Numbered from the stretch's first letter, positions 1 through 11,129 are shown. The stretch is 64,000 bases of DNA from Akebia trifoliata (GCA_017979445.1 CM030714.1:19215892-19279891); one strand, 5' to 3'. The notes: generated by a model not told the origin, from the letters alone. Translations and numbers: made by a program.

Positions 1-224
1 GATCAGAATGCATGTGAATGATGAAATGGATGTATGTGAATGATGAGATCAAAGTGTATGATTGTCCTCAAGGATAAAAAATGTTATTTTTGAAAATCAA
101 AATTGGTGCACCGACCCAATAAAAAATCCATCTCTTGCAAATGACCCAGCCCAACTCGATCCAACGATCCTGATGGACCGGGCCATTTAAATTGAAATAG
201 AAATCAAATTTTCAAAGAAGAAAA

Positions 225-480
225 ATAGTTTACAAAGAAAAAGTATTTTCCAAAAAAAATATTTTCCAAAAGAAGTGTTTTCCAAAAAAAGTGTTATTCT
301 CTAAAAAAAATGTTTTCTAAGAAACAACGTTTTCCAAAAAATATTTTTCATAAAAACAAGATTTTCCAAGAGAAGATACTTTCCAAATAAAAAACTATTT
401 TTCAGAAGAAAATGTTTTCCAAAAGAAAAGAAAAAGAAGGAAAAATAATTTGCAAAAGATCTATTTTTGCATGAAAAGTT
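225..480. repeat. Degenerate A-rich repeat tract
   Basis: About ten imperfect copies of a short ttttccaaaa-type motif separated by runs of A. Nothing coding is visible. From here to about 1440 I see only AT-rich noncoding sequence, with no RT or RNase H similarity although it lies upstream of the integrase. The pol gene was probably deleted here. Confidence 0.6.
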
Positions 481-1459
481 TTTATGGACCTTGGAAAATT
501 ACCAAAAAATGTTGCAAAAATATAATCAGATTTGTGAAATAAAAACATTATTTTCTAATATTTTTCAAGAGTGCAACATAAAATTATTTTTCTTCTGAAT
601 AATCATTAAATGGATGAACTTTTTAATGGATTGGTGCACAAAATTCAATAAAATCTCAGGGTTCATTTCAAATGTTATCAAGGGGGTGACACTGAAATTG
701 GTTAAATTCACCTTCAAAGAGGTTTTAAGGGTTATCATTGTATCTAAGCTCAATCGTCTATCATCTAACTAGGGTTGTAAATCCGGTTAGTTAGAATAAA
801 CGTCAATATCAAATCAACAGTCAGAAATGACCTCAAAATTTCTCAACATCATCCAGTTGTTCTTTGAAGATCATAGTGCCTCAATCCTGTTGGTTGTAAG
901 CAATGTCTCAGTCCTCAGTCCTAATCAAGCCCATTGTGGGTAGTTGTATTGAGTTTTCATGAGTTATTTGAGTTAGCTCGAGTCCAATTTTTCAATGTCA
1001 TATTTTCTTTAGATCGAGTCTACTCTTTTCCTGTTGAGTCGAGTTAGTTTATTGAGTTTATAGAGGTGTCTGTCGTCCCTTCTGAATTTGATTGAATAAA
1101 GAAAAAATTTTAATACCTCAAGCGCATTAAAGAATTAACTAATAATCTAGCTTCAAGAATATATTTTTCTCCTGAACAAGAAAGATAAGAGTCGGGCTCA
1201 AGAAAGCAAAGGTCATTGACCTCGGAACAGAAATAAATTCCTAAAGAGATTCAAATAGAAACTATCTTATCTCTAGAGGAACACAAGGGGATAATGAATT
1301 TTCTCAGAAATTTCAAAAGACTTGTTCGTGTGATCATATGAGGGTATGTTAGGTAAAAGCTTGAGTGTTGTTCAACATGGACTAGATACTCGTCTATATC
1401 AATGGAATCAAAGAAGATATTATAAAATGTATCAGTGCTATCCTTACTACGTCTTGAGT

Positions 1460-2167
1460 TGCAAATCACATATTATCAATCGATATGGGGATACCTTTTG
1501 AACTGATCTCTGATAATGGGTCGTACTTCAAAGCATAAATCATTACTCTGTGTTCAAAGTTGAAGATCCGGAATCACAAATCATCCCCCTACCATCTTCA
1601 GATCAATGGAACGGTTGAAGCAATTAGTAAGAGTCTCAAAACTATCATTAGGAAAATGTGTCAATAACATCGAGATTGGTCAGAAAAATTATCATTCACG
1701 CTGTGGACAATATCGAATTCTAATTCGATCCTCTACTGGAGCTACTCCCTACTCTTTAGTGTATGGCATGGAAGCAGTCTTGCCAGTTGAAATGGAAATT
1801 CCGTCTCTCAGGGTCTTGTTGAAAAATCATTTGTTAGAAACAGATTGGGTTCGTAGCAGTATGAAAAATTAAACTTGATTGAAGAAAACGAGTTAAAGCC
1901 CTGTACCACGTGCAAGCTTATCTAAGAAGAGTCACCTGTGCATTTGACTAGAAGGTCAAAGCTCATCATTTACAAGTCAAAGATTTAACTATCAGACTTC
2001 AAAGAAAATTGAACACTCCTCATCGACTATAAGAGAAAGTCTAAATTGGAGAAATTCATTCATTAAAGAAATATTACCCGGAAAAAACTGTCAGACTTCA
2101 AGATCATGATGGAATCGAGTTACCAGAACCAACCAACCTTGACCAAATCAAACGGTACTACGTTTAA
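1460..2167 (+). pseudogene. Ty3/Gypsy integrase C-terminal relic
   Basis: This is the end of a retrotransposon pol polyprotein, the integrase that would join element cDNA to host DNA in the nucleus. Readable motifs across several frames are IPFELISDNGSYFKA near 1488 (the second catalytic Asp region), then a [11 protein letters not shown] segment near 1590 that covers the Glu region. [20 protein letters not shown] follows near 1720, then ALYHVQAYLRR near 1900 and the pol tail ELPEPTNLDQIKRYYV ending near 2167. All are hallmarks of plant Tat-type Gypsy integrases. At least two frameshifts and an in-frame stop near 1950 break it. Everything upstream of the RYG/IPFELISDNG motif, including the zinc-binding domain, RNase H and RT, is missing, so it cannot be functional. 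Confidence 0.85.
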
Positions 2168-2727
2168 GGAGGCCATCTTTGGCCGAATCAATTTTCCTAC
2201 TACCCAGTTCATTATATCCTTTCTCACCCCTTTTGCAGCCTTTTCAAAAAGAAAAAAAATTATGCCTTTTTCTTTCTCAGCCCGATCACCTAACCTAGGG
2301 AAGGGAATTTCGAACTACGTCTTGGTCTGATCCCAAAATTCTGGGGTACGTAGGCAACCTGAGAAGTTACTTCAGGCCCGACCACATCAAAGTAAAAAAA
2401 AAAAAAAATCTATTTCCCCTACATAGTAAAAAATCAAGAAAAAATTCAAAAGAAAAAGAAATATCATCCAAAATGAGGAAGAAAGTTCAAGAAAAAATTT
2501 TAAATGAAATGCCACACAAGGGGCATTTGGGTTTTTGAGCCTCAAAATTCCTTTGTTTTTTATACCCAGTCCTAAGCCTACCTATAAAACTCCTCCTAAG
2601 TACCGTGCGAAAAGTCAAGGAAGATAGCAAAGCATGATCAGGCAGCAACTCCAGAAGTTCAGAGACAAAAAATAAAAATAAAAAATAATAATAATAATAA
2701 TAAAATAAAAAGATAAAAAATGATGAA

Positions 2728-2960
2728 GCCTGCTAAGTTGAAAACCCGAAAAGGGCGACTTAGGCAAAAATTAAGGCAAGCTCGCAAGGTTGAAAATCTG
2801 AAAGGACAACTTTGGCAACAATTAGAGCAAAGAAAAAGAGAAGAGCTCGCTAGATCGAAAACCTGAAAAGGCGATCTAGGCAAAAGTTAGAGCAAACTCG
2901 CTAGATTGAAAACCTGAAAAGGCGATTTAGGCAAAAGTTAGAGCAACAAAGAAAAACAGA
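2728..2960 (+). repeat. Short tandem repeats in 3' region of element E
   Basis: Four imperfect copies of a 50-70-bp unit of the type 'ctagattgaaaacctgaaa', each followed by 'ggcgatttaggcaaaagtta'. The same units occur in reverse complement at 34300-34510, so they are a conserved 3' untranslated feature of this element family. The rest of 2168-3728 is noncoding. Confidence 0.7.
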
Positions 2961-3728
2961 AGAAAATCCCAAGCTGAGAGCGGTCCGAGCTGAAACATCA
3001 GAAGTCCGAATAATCAAGTTCAATACTTAGCTTAAACCAGGCATAGACTCAGAAGCCCCAAGTATCTTGTCTACGATCGATCTGAAAATGTTTACTACCC
3101 CAAGTGAACCAAGGGAGATAAGGGTGAATTCTATGATGAGTCTCGAAAGGAAATAATTTTGTACTCTTGAGCCTGACTCAAAACCTTCAATAAAATTAAT
3201 CAAAATTAAAAGTTAAGTCTTTATTGCGCTTGTGGTAATCAATTATTTCAAACCTTCATACAAGGGGCATTTTCCTTTTTTTGTTAATGTAACTTTTCCC
3301 CCTTATACTAGGGGCATTTTTTTTTATGATCTGTTCAATTATTTTCAAGGCCATGGTCATTGTCAAACTAGGGGCATTTTGTCTTCGAGCAATGTTAATC
3401 CTAAAAAAATAATAGGAATCCCAAAGTAAGGTTACCCTCTTGATAACAGTTCTTTCGAAAAAACTTTTGAGGTTCAAAAGAAATAAAAACTAAGGTTTTA
3501 AATTCATAAAACTTTTTGATAAATCATTGAGGTTCAAACAAAAGCATATTGGATCTCACATAGGAGATATAACATTCTTTCGTTCTCCAGATTCTTTTCC
3601 AGATTCAATCATTCTTGGAATCAATCATTTCTCTTTCGGATTCATTATCTTCCAGATTTATTCGTTCTCCGATTCGTTCTAATCAATTTTCTCCAAAATT
3701 CATTCATTCCTTTGCCAGTTTTGCTCAG

Positions 3729-4685
3729 TCTCCGCCAAAGGTTATCTTGGATTTTGTTCAGTCTCCGCCAAGGGTTATCTTGGATTTTGCTCAGTTGCCG
3801 CCAAGGGTTATCTTGGATTTTGCTTAGTTGCCGCCAAGGGTTATCTTGGATTTTGCTCAGTCTCCGCCAGGGGTTATCTTGGATTTTGCTCAGTCTCCGC
3901 CAAGGGTTATCTTGGATTTTGCTCAGTTGCCGCCAAGGGTTATCTTGGATTTTGCTCAGTTGCCGCCAAGGGTTATCTTGGATTTTGCTCAGTTGCCGCC
4001 AAGGGTTATCTTGGATTTTGCTCAGTCTCCGCCAGGGGTTATCTTGGATTTTGCTCAGTCTCCGCCAAGGGTTATCTTGGATTTTGCTCAGTTGCCGCCA
4101 AGGGTTTTCTTGGATTTTGCTCAGTCTCCGCCAAGGGTTATCTTGGATTTTGCTCAGTTGCCGCCAAGGGTTATCTTGGATTTTGCTCAGTCTCCGCCAA
4201 GGGTTATCTTGGATTTTGCTCAGTTGCCGCCAAGGGTTATCTTGGATTTTGCTCAGTTGCCGCCAAGGGTTATCTTGGATTTTGCTCAGTCTCCGCCAAG
4301 GGTTATCTTGGATTTTGCTCAGTTGCCGCCAAGGGTTATCTTGGATTTTGCTCAGTCTCCGCCAGGGGTTATCTTGGATTTTGCTCAGTCTCCGCCAAGG
4401 GTTATCTTGGATTTTGCTCAGTTGCCGCCAAGGGTTATCTTGGATTTTGCTCAGTTGCCGCCAAGGGTTATCTTGGATTTTGCTCAGTCTCCGCCAGGGG
4501 TTATCTTGGATTTTGCTCAGTTTCCGCCAAGGGTTATCTTGGATTTTGCTCAGTCTCCGCCAAGAGTTATCTTGGATTTTGCTCAGTTGCCGCCAAGGGT
4601 TATCTTGGATTTTGCTCAGTTTCCGCCAAGGGTTATCTTGGATTTTGCTCAGATGCCGCCAAGGGTTATCTTGGATTTTACTCAG
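3729..4685 (+). repeat. 33-bp minisatellite, 29 copies
   Basis: Exactly 957 bases, that is 29 head-to-tail copies of a 33-bp unit. The unit starts ttgccgcc or tctccgcc, continues with 'aagggttatcttgg', and ends attttgctcag. Copies differ mainly at the first three bases (ttg, tct, ttt, atg) and at one a/g position (ccaaggg versus ccagggg). A partial copy precedes the array near 3706. Because 33 is a multiple of 3 and the unit lacks stops in two forward frames, long 11-residue periodic reading frames exist there (about 3712-4824 and 3828-4889). They run past the array into antisense RT sequence, so I regard them as by-products. The array sits where element G has its own, unrelated 77-bp array. 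Confidence 0.95.
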
Positions 4686-4691
4686 TTATCG

Positions 4692-4713
4692 TCGCGGATC
4701 GAGGGCGCTTTCA
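4692..4713 (+). other. 22-bp remnant of an LTR 3' end
   Basis: CGCGGATCGAGGGCGCTTTCA matches, in reverse complement, the start of the full LTRs at 5110 and 30633. Only this end of the LTR survives; the 1.6 kb that should precede it has been replaced by the minisatellite. It forms an inverted repeat with 5110-5131. Confidence 0.8.
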
Positions 4714-5104
4714 CTATTCTTTTTCAGTACTACTATGATATTTACTATCCAATCAAGAAACTGTACTTCCCTGATGAACCTATTCGGATCAGCTTGCTCA
4801 CTTCTTCGTTTACCACTTTTCTAAATTATGATACTAATCTCCTTGGCTTCTGTTTTACTGTCTTGATAATTGATTCCACATTCAAGTGATGGTAGATCAC
4901 TTTTGCGCTGATCCCCAGGATCTCCTCTATGGACTAGGCAATAACATCTCGGTTCCTTCTTAAGCATTTTGTTAGTTCTTTTAATGCCAGTTTTACTCTT
5001 ATTCTAATTTGCCTACCTTCCTTTACATCCACTATCTGGACGTTCTCTAGGCATGGGGGTTTTCCGGGCTAGTTTCCCCCCCACTATAACTGTTATTGCT
5101 GGAT
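4714..5104 (-). pseudogene. Reverse transcriptase N-terminal fragment of element F
   Basis: Translated on the minus strand from about 5100 this reads as the linker and first part of a Gypsy RT. A segment ELTKCLRRNRDVIA comes first, then an AKVIYHHLNVE block near 4900 equivalent to the family's ICHHLNV box, then VKQKPRR near 4855. A frameshift leads to VQFLDWIVNIIVVLKKNS near 4760-4714, the family's DW(L/I)ANxVVVKKxxG box. A stop replaces the usual tryptophan in the FAWS-like motif. The sequence stops abruptly at 4714 where element E begins; the catalytic YxDD part is not in the window. Confidence 0.8.
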
Positions 5105-5109
5105 GTTAC

Positions 5110-6765
5110 TGAAAGCGCCCTCGATCCGCGGGGTGCGTTGATCCGCTTTTATTTTTGAGGTCTGGGAGTCGCCACCTAGTTATTACAGTCTAGGAACCGA
5201 ACACTGACTCTAAAAGATAAATAACACTAATCTACGAAAGAAAATACAGGTCCGGGGATCACGTTACTGGGTTGGAAGGTATTAGGTACCAACCTCGCTC
5301 GGCAAATGCCGGTATCTACTTTTTCCTAAATAAAACTACATTGCTAAAGAGACTTAAATAATAATAAAAAAATTTACCTTTACGAACGCAATAATTTTGT
5401 TCCCTCAGATCTGATAGAACAGCTCATCATACAGCACTCCTCGCTTCGTTCTGCCACTGGATTTGCTTCAGATCTTCAAGACGAAGTACCTCATTTTTAG
5501 ATATGAATATTTCTGATTTGTTTATGAATTTTTGGGTGTTTTTGAAGGGTTTCTAGGTGTTTTTTGAGCTAAAGTTGGAGTATGGATGTTAAGTAAGGAA
5601 TTGGGACTTCAAAATTAGGGTTTATGGAAGGCTAGGGAAGTTTTTTGACCTACTTTTCTTAGGGTTTATTTTTTCATCCGAAAATAGGTTGTAGGGACCC
5701 CTATTTATAGATTTGTTTAGGTGCCTTGTAGATAGAGTTAATGTTTAATTTTAATTGTAGAGTTAGTGTTTAATAATAATTATTTTAAATAGAGTTATAA
5801 TTTAATTAGAATTGTTTTAGGTAGAGTTATTATTTAATTAGGATTGTTTTAAATATAGTTATTATTTAATTAGAATTCTATTAGGGTTTTGACTTTTAGT
5901 CTCACTTGATTGATTTTAAGATTTTAACTTTAGTCTTACTTGATTGAATTTAATTTCTTGAATTTAGTCTTACTGGATTGACCTTAAGATTTTGGAGAAA
6001 CCCTCTTTATTATATATTTAATTCTTTGGGCCCCTAGATGGAGGGGTCCTTTAATAAAATCTGGGCAACTATCAACAATTTTGCCTAAGAGCTTGATTGA
6101 TCAATTTTTTTGGTTTAAATTTTTAAATTAATTTTATTAATATTTAACTTTACATTATTTAATTTTTTTTTTATTAATTTCAGAATTTTAAAATTTTTAA
6201 TTGGAAAATTACCATTTTGCCCCTGAAGAGAACTTTTGCATTTCAAGTCGATTTTTTATGTTCCAGGATGTTTTAGAATCAATTTTTTGTAAGGAATTCA
6301 ATGGGAATATTGGTTTGTGTCATTTATGAAATTTTTTACGAGAAATGGTCGTGAACTTTATGAGGGGTATTTTCGTAATTTTATCAAATTTTGTGAAAAT
6401 TGCCAAAATGATTTATTTGGTTTCAATTTATTATTTTATGTATTTGAAAGGATTTTCCTAAATGTAATGTAGGCTCTAGGGATGTTTTGAGATTAGGGGT
6501 ATTTTGGTAGTTTCATCATTTGTTAGTGATTTTTACTGTGAAGCTTCATTTTGTTTGCAAGATGATGATTTCTATGTTTTTGGGGTTATATTTTCCTAGC
6601 GTATCATGGTTTCTACAATTTTGTTAGTTCGAGATACCTCATCTGAATTTCTGAAACATATCTAGTAACAAATAATGCATTGGAATGATCATCCATCATT
6701 GGAAATCGTTGCAATCGGGTTGACGAGTTGATTAATTAGGGGAATACAAAAATGGGGTGTCTACA
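5110..6765 (-). mobile_element. Solo LTR (Tat/Ogre-like), 1656 bp
   Basis: On the plus strand it starts TGAAAGCGCCCTCGATCCGC and ends ggggtgtctaca, giving TG...CA ends in either orientation. By comparison with element G, whose primer-binding site and polypurine tract are visible, the true orientation is minus. It is flanked by perfect 5-bp duplications, GTTAC at 5105-5109 and 6766-6770. There is no PBS or PPT on either side and the protease/RT reading of element F resumes across it, so it is a solo LTR left by recombination. It is homologous along its length to the LTRs at 30633-32258 and 44862-46485, including the 'ggagtcgccacctagttatt' block. Confidence 0.92.
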
Positions 6766-6770
6766 GTTAC

Positions 6771-7208
6771 CTTCGGAAGGCTCCTCCTTATCTAGCGTTC
6801 ACACCTGGGTTGCCACCTGATCCCTTCGTATATTCCACATCCCTTGTGGCATTGGAAACCTTAGGACCTGATAGTACGTAGAGGGAACGACCCTCATCTC
6901 ACGTGTCCACCATCTGCCCAGGATGGCATTGTATAGTGAGCTTGCCTTGACAACCATGAACCTAGTCATCAATGTTGTTGGTCCTGCCTGCATGGGCAAG
7001 ATAATCTTCCCTCAAGGTTGTTTGTTCTCCCATCAAACCTAATCAACGGTACTCTTGCTGAAGTGAGCATGCTTCTACTAAGACCCATCTTAAGAAAGGT
7101 CGAAGCATATAAAATGTCGACAGAACTACCGTTGTCGATCAGCACTCTCTTGAGAGTGAAGGTGCCTACCTGAAGGGTTACCACCAGTGTATCATAATGG
7201 GGTATCAC
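6771..7208 (-). pseudogene. Retroviral-type aspartic protease relic of element F
   Basis: Minus-strand translation gives YDTLVVTLQVG followed by KRVLIDNGSSVDILY near 7130. The second is the active-site loop of a Gypsy pepsin-like protease, with D-N-G in place of the usual D-G/T-G. After a frameshift near 7000 the reading continues as FMVVKASSLYNAILGR and then VVPSTYYQVLRFPMPQG, the conserved block downstream of the active site (family AYNAILGRPxL). The protease would process the Gag-Pol polyprotein. The frameshift and the altered loop argue that this copy is dead. It lies just downstream of gag and upstream of the RT fragment. Confidence 0.85.
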
Positions 7209-7409
7209 TACCCCCTTCCAGGTACTTATCCATGAAAGCCTTGGTTTGCTCTTCGTAGGGTTCTATCTGCTCTATAGGCCCGCTTCTTATTGTGTAGACG
7301 TGAGCTAAGTGCTCTACTCTCGTCTCTTGACTCTTTTGTCAATCCTACTCTGGCCTGACTTTCTACTCTCCTGCCTAAGTACAACATATATTACTACTAC
7401 CCTTCCATC

Positions 7410-8789
7410 CTACCCTTCAATAGGTGGCTGATCAGGCTTCTTGTTTCTATTTTGGGGTAGATTCTCCTTTTGCCATCTAGGTAGGTTTTTTAGTTTGTCT
7501 TGCTCTTCCAACCTCTGTAGAAACTTTCTCAAGGCCTGGCACCTATTGGTGGTGTGTGCTCGCACCTTGTGATACTCGTAGTATCGCTTCTCTTGATTTA
7601 TCTGATCTCGAGGAAGTGGTGCTGGCCATTCAAAATAAGGCTCATTCGCGATGAGCGGTAAAATCTTACTAGGGGGCATAGAAAAATACGTCTCCTCTCT
7701 CATCCGGTTGCTGTCTTGTTTGAGCAATCTCTTTTTACTTTGCTGTTGTGGCTGATGCTGCTTACTGGGTTTCACCATAGTATGTATTACCTTTCTCTTC
7801 CCGGTTTAATTTCGGGGATCATGTTCTAAGCGAATATACTTTTCTACTCTTTCGAATAATTCGTTTAATGCTTCTAGTCTCTTCTTCATAAGAGACTTAT
7901 ATAATCCTGAACCAGATGGCAAAGAGTTTTTGAACGCCACAATGGTTGTTCTCTCATCACAGCTTTCTAGGGACATTGCTTGTTCTTTGAATTTCCTGGT
8001 AAACTCTTTGAGGCTCTCCCCATAGTGCATTCTCATGCTGAGCAGAGCATCTACTTCTTCGTCACTTCTTCTGTTGCCAATGTAATGTGTTACAAAGGTA
8101 GTACAAAGCTTCACGAAAGAAGCTATAGATCCACACGGCAATTTGTGGAACCATTTTAACGCATTCCCTTACAAATTGGAAGGGAACAATCTACACATTA
8201 GTCCTTCATTTCCTTCCCACAAGGCAAGCATCTGCCAAAAGTGGAAAAGATGCTCTACTGGGTCGTTTGTCCTTGAGTAAAGGGTGAAGCGTGGAGGCAT
8301 AAATTTTTTTGAAATCTCCCTCGTCAATATTTCCACTGTAAAAGGAGACTTATGAATTCCCCTGATAACTTATGCTACCGTTATGCCAATATCAACACTC
8401 TTTATCATCTCTTTCTTTTTCCTAATTATCTCTTTGATCACCTCTCGAGTCAAACCCACTACGGGCTCTGCTCGAGTAGTTGCAATAGCAACTTCTATCC
8501 CTCATTCTCCCATCGGGATTGACAATTGAGCACTTCCTTCTGTATTAGAAGCGCGATCATCTTCAGTAAGAGGTTGAGGATTTCTCGGTGGGAGATCTTG
8601 TCTCGCTAGCTATTGGTTGTCGAGATGTTGACTCAGATTCTAATTTTGTTAAGCTAAGTCATCCATCTTTTTTCTGCATCTCTTCTTGCTATTTACTCAT
8701 AGTCTCTAACATTGTCAAAAGTTGAGCATTATTGATTGGTGCCACGGGTGGGGGTGCGTCGACTTCAGTGGTTCTTGTGGATCTCACCA
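7410..8789 (-). pseudogene. Gypsy gag relic of element F
   Basis: Capsid/nucleocapsid precursor of a plant Gypsy element. It starts near 8789 with MVRSTRTTEVDAPPPVAP. A degenerate stretch follows, then the retrotrans_gag domain: RFTLYSRTNDPVEHLFHFWQ near 8270, LCRLFPFNL near 8180, KWFHKLPCGSIASFVKLCTT near 8140, and FKEQAMSLESCDERTTIVAF near 7960. The C-terminal part has KRYYEYHKVRAHTTNRCQAL near 7570, the Tat-type 'YCxYHxxxGHTTxxC' motif that stands in for a zinc knuckle here. Stops and frameshifts occur near 8650, 8380, 8180 and 7800. The longest continuous blocks are 111 and 122 residues. Confidence 0.85.
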
Positions 8790-8823
8790 TTGTTTTGACT
8801 AAAATCAATATGTTGTTGGTGTT

Positions 8824-8839
8824 CCCATAGATGACGTTA
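8824..8839 (-). promoter_or_regulatory. Degenerate primer-binding site of element F
   Basis: The plus-strand bases cccatagatgacgtta align with the complement of the common plant Gypsy site that contains TGGCGCC followed by GTCTGTGGG. Most mismatches are C-to-T or G-to-A changes. It lies between gag and the candidate LTR, as expected. Confidence 0.5.
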
Positions 8840-8848
8840 GTTCTGTGC

Positions 8849-9401
8849 TATCAGAATTTGGTAGATGGTACTAATGGACTCTGCCTCACTGATCCGAAGT
8901 CACTCTTGTTACCTCCATTTTCGTGTCGATGTAGTACCTGTCAAAATCACTCCGACGCTTAAGTTAGATAAGTAGAGGAATAGTTTAAAGAATTGGTTAG
9001 ACCTCCAATCTACCAAAAAGATCATTTCTTCTGTTCTATTTATGGACCCTTATTGTAAATTAGGGTTTCCCCCTCTCATGGATGGTGAATCCGAGGAATT
9101 CCCTAATTTTGTGGATCTACAAATAAAATGGGGATCTTTTGGATTGGTTATTCTATACTGGGGAAGAGCTCTTCTGAGATCTCTGGGCTTGATGTGCGCA
9201 TATCAAGTCTATCCTGCTTGGCAGACCAGATCTCATTCAGTGCTGTGCTACGCTTTTAGCCATACTAGGAAGATCTCTGCTCTGACTTGCCCTGCTGAAG
9301 GGTAGTGCCCATATACTGGTCTACACATGGTACCACTTAATTGGCCTGGATACGTGTACGGCTTAGATAATTGTGCAGTTATTTCCCTCTACAGATATCT
9401 A
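8849..9401 (-). mobile_element. Candidate 5' LTR of element F
   Basis: Beyond the primer-binding site lies noncoding sequence with the 'cactccgacgcttaagtta' block (about 8951), which is typical of plant Gypsy LTR/leader regions. On the plus strand it could run from TGTGCTATC to CCCTCTACA. The second LTR is outside the window, so the ends are a guess. Confidence 0.35.
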
Positions 9402-9728
9402 TATTTTTTTGTTTATTAGAATTGCATTTTGCTTAGAGAGGCTTATTTTGGTTATCTAGTCAGAGGATCATTTAGTTTTATTTTCTATTTATGTTTATTG
9501 ATCTATTTTTATTTTTTGAAAAAATCCTGCACCTATGGGATTGTTTTATAAGAGGGAGTTCTTGTAAACTCTCCAAGCTTGAGTTTGGAAGAGATTCACT
9601 CTTTAAAGATCTAAAATGTAACCAAGAAGAAAAGGAACCTTCATGAGATGGGAGAAGAGATATGTTTCTAGAGCAATGTGGCTAGATGTTACACTACTTA
9701 ATGCATGATTGATCTAAGGACAATTGGG
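9402..9728. other. Unassigned flank left of CACTA element B
   Basis: AT-rich sequence with no gene, repeat or terminus that I recognise. It is the left flank of element B and would originally have been continuous with 22786 onward, possibly inside the older CACTA element C. Confidence 0.5.
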
Positions 9729-10012
9729 GACTATGTCATAATGGTTAAATTAAGACCTTGATTTTGGGGAAAAACGACAGTTGTAAGTAGTTGTTTTCAA
9801 TGAAGGATTGCAGCAGTCGCTGCATAAAAAACGACTCAACTTTTATAAGTTTAATAAATCATGATTGTTATTTTGTTGATGTCATCTGGACTGATTCATC
9901 AGTGCTTTGTGTCCAATCAGTCTTTTTTCCCTTTTCTTTCCCATTCAACTTGATCTCTAGGGTTTTATTTTGATTTTGCGGCTCACACCCATGATCTCGC
10001 ACATCGACTCTT

Positions 10013-10014
<2 letters not shown>

Positions 10015-10050
<36 letters not shown>
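10015..10050. repeat. (CT)18 microsatellite
   Basis: Perfect CT dinucleotide run of 36 bases inside element B. The surroundings resemble a plant 5' leader (pyrimidine-rich, followed by 'ttggttttgatctcttcgat'), so it may have been captured with a host promoter. Confidence 0.9.
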
Positions 10051-10054
<4 letters not shown>

Positions 10055-10974
10055 ACACATACTCAATTGGATTTCACCTATCTTGGTTTTGATCTCTTCG
10101 ATCAGACACAATCGGATTTCAAAATCATTGATCGTGTTCTTTCTTTTGGATCTACTTCAAGGTTCAATTCAATGCAAGATCACCAATTGATTTGAAACAG
10201 AGCTTCCCTAACGATTATCTTCCAATTGATTTTCATGTACTAAACTTATAATCAGCAATCAACTTCACAAAATGATTTATTTGTTTTGTTTCATTAAATT
10301 TTGGGATTTGTGGAGAGTTTCGTGCTGATATCTGAGTCATTTGGAATGTGGAATCATTTGGAAGGATTTTGAAGAATTACATATGAAGATTGGAAGTATG
10401 ATTCAACTTTTTGTTTTTTTGAGTTATTTTATTTGAGCACTTGAAAATTATTTGACTTGGATAGATCTAGCAAATTTCTTTTTTTGATTTTAGAGGAATC
10501 TTGTGAAATCATAATTTTGTTTCTTTAACAGTCTTGAATTTGTGGAAGAAAAAAAAACAGTACTTCGGTGTTCTTCGATGCATTTTAAATTTATGATTTT
10601 TTTAGTGAGAGGATAAATATCTATTGTTGAGTGGTGGAAAGGCTAGATTTAGTATTTTTTTTTTCTTTACTTGAAAAAATCTTTGCAATTTAAGAAAAAA
10701 ATGGAAATAAATTCAATTGAGGCAGAAAAATTAGTTTTTTTTATGGAGGAGCAGTTTGATGCCCATAGGTAGCTGATCCATATGAAAACATTGAAGCAAA
10801 TTAAGGGAATTTTTTAAAATATTTTGTAAAATTGATTGATGATTATAAGATGTGTATATGAAAATAAGTTTTCTAAGAAATCTATTGATATAAATCTGAG
10901 GCTGTATTTGTTTTATTTTTATAAATGCTTTCTAATTGCATTTTATATAACAATGATTTGCTCTAATTATTTTT

Positions 10975-11031
10975 AGGTTCAAATTTGTATGAGCATGTGG
11001 CTACTTGTTCTAACTGTTAATTTCTTATTTT
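10975..11031 (+). repeat. 57-bp direct repeat, copy 1
   Basis: Matches 21200-21256 with one mismatch (starts aggttcaaatttgtatgagc). Both copies lie in element B, one on each side of the nested element A, about 10.2 kb apart. Copy 1 directly precedes a splice acceptor-like site and the 91-bp exon-like segment. Confidence 0.85.
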
Positions 11032-11038
11032 GGTTTAG

Positions 11039-11129
11039 TGGAATGCGTGTGAGACATTGAAGGCCGAGAAAGAAGCAGAAGATCATATCAAGCAGTTCAC
11101 TCCCAATGAAGCTGGACAAGATGATGTTG
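11039..11129 (+). pseudogene. Exon-like captured fragment, unrecognised protein
   Basis: A 91-bp open segment bounded by a pyrimidine-rich acceptor (ttggtttag) and a donor (g|gtaag). One frame reads WNACETLKAEKEAEDHIKQF and then a short acidic tail, a charged helical segment. I do not recognise the parent gene. Its position inside a CACTA element and its clean splice borders suggest a transduplicated host exon, like those in element A. Confidence 0.45.

Larger units (their letters stand above)
1..4713 (+). mobile_element. Truncated Tat-like Ty3/Gypsy retrotransposon (element E)
   Basis: Forward-oriented element whose left part lies outside the window. In order it shows noncoding A-rich DNA, a broken integrase (about 1460-2167), a 3' untranslated region with short repeats, a 33-bp minisatellite, and the last 22 bases of an LTR ending ...GGGCGCTTTCA at 4713. 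The 3' region shares diagnostic stretches with the reverse-oriented element at 30633-46485: the pol end, the 'gtaggcaacctgagaagtt' block near 2350, and the 'gaaaacctgaaaaggcgat' repeats. That places both in the same Tat/Ogre-like lineage. No polypurine tract and no full 3' LTR are present, so the end has been deleted. The right boundary falls inside the RT of element F, the insertion target. Confidence 0.75.
4714..9401 (-). mobile_element. Minus-strand Ty3/Gypsy element F (5' half)
   Basis: Read right to left it shows a candidate 5' LTR, a degenerate primer-binding site, gag, protease and the start of reverse transcriptase. The RT is cut at 4714 by the end of element E, and the region between protease and RT is split by a solo LTR at 5110-6765. 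The rest of the element lies beyond the left window edge. Gene order and motif style fit plant Tat-lineage Gypsy elements. All reading frames are broken. Confidence 0.8.

Noticed and set aside
3729..4685. CRISPR-like regular array
   Set aside because: Units are contiguous 33-bp repeats with no unique spacers, in a plant retrotransposon. It is a minisatellite.
3712..4889. Two overlapping long forward open frames of 370 and 353 codons with 11-residue repeats
   Set aside because: They exist only because the 33-bp unit lacks stops in two frames. They start inside repeats and run into antisense RT sequence, with no gene context.
9042..9305. 87-codon plus-strand frame
   Set aside because: Lies in the candidate LTR of element F, opposite to its coding strand, with no motif.
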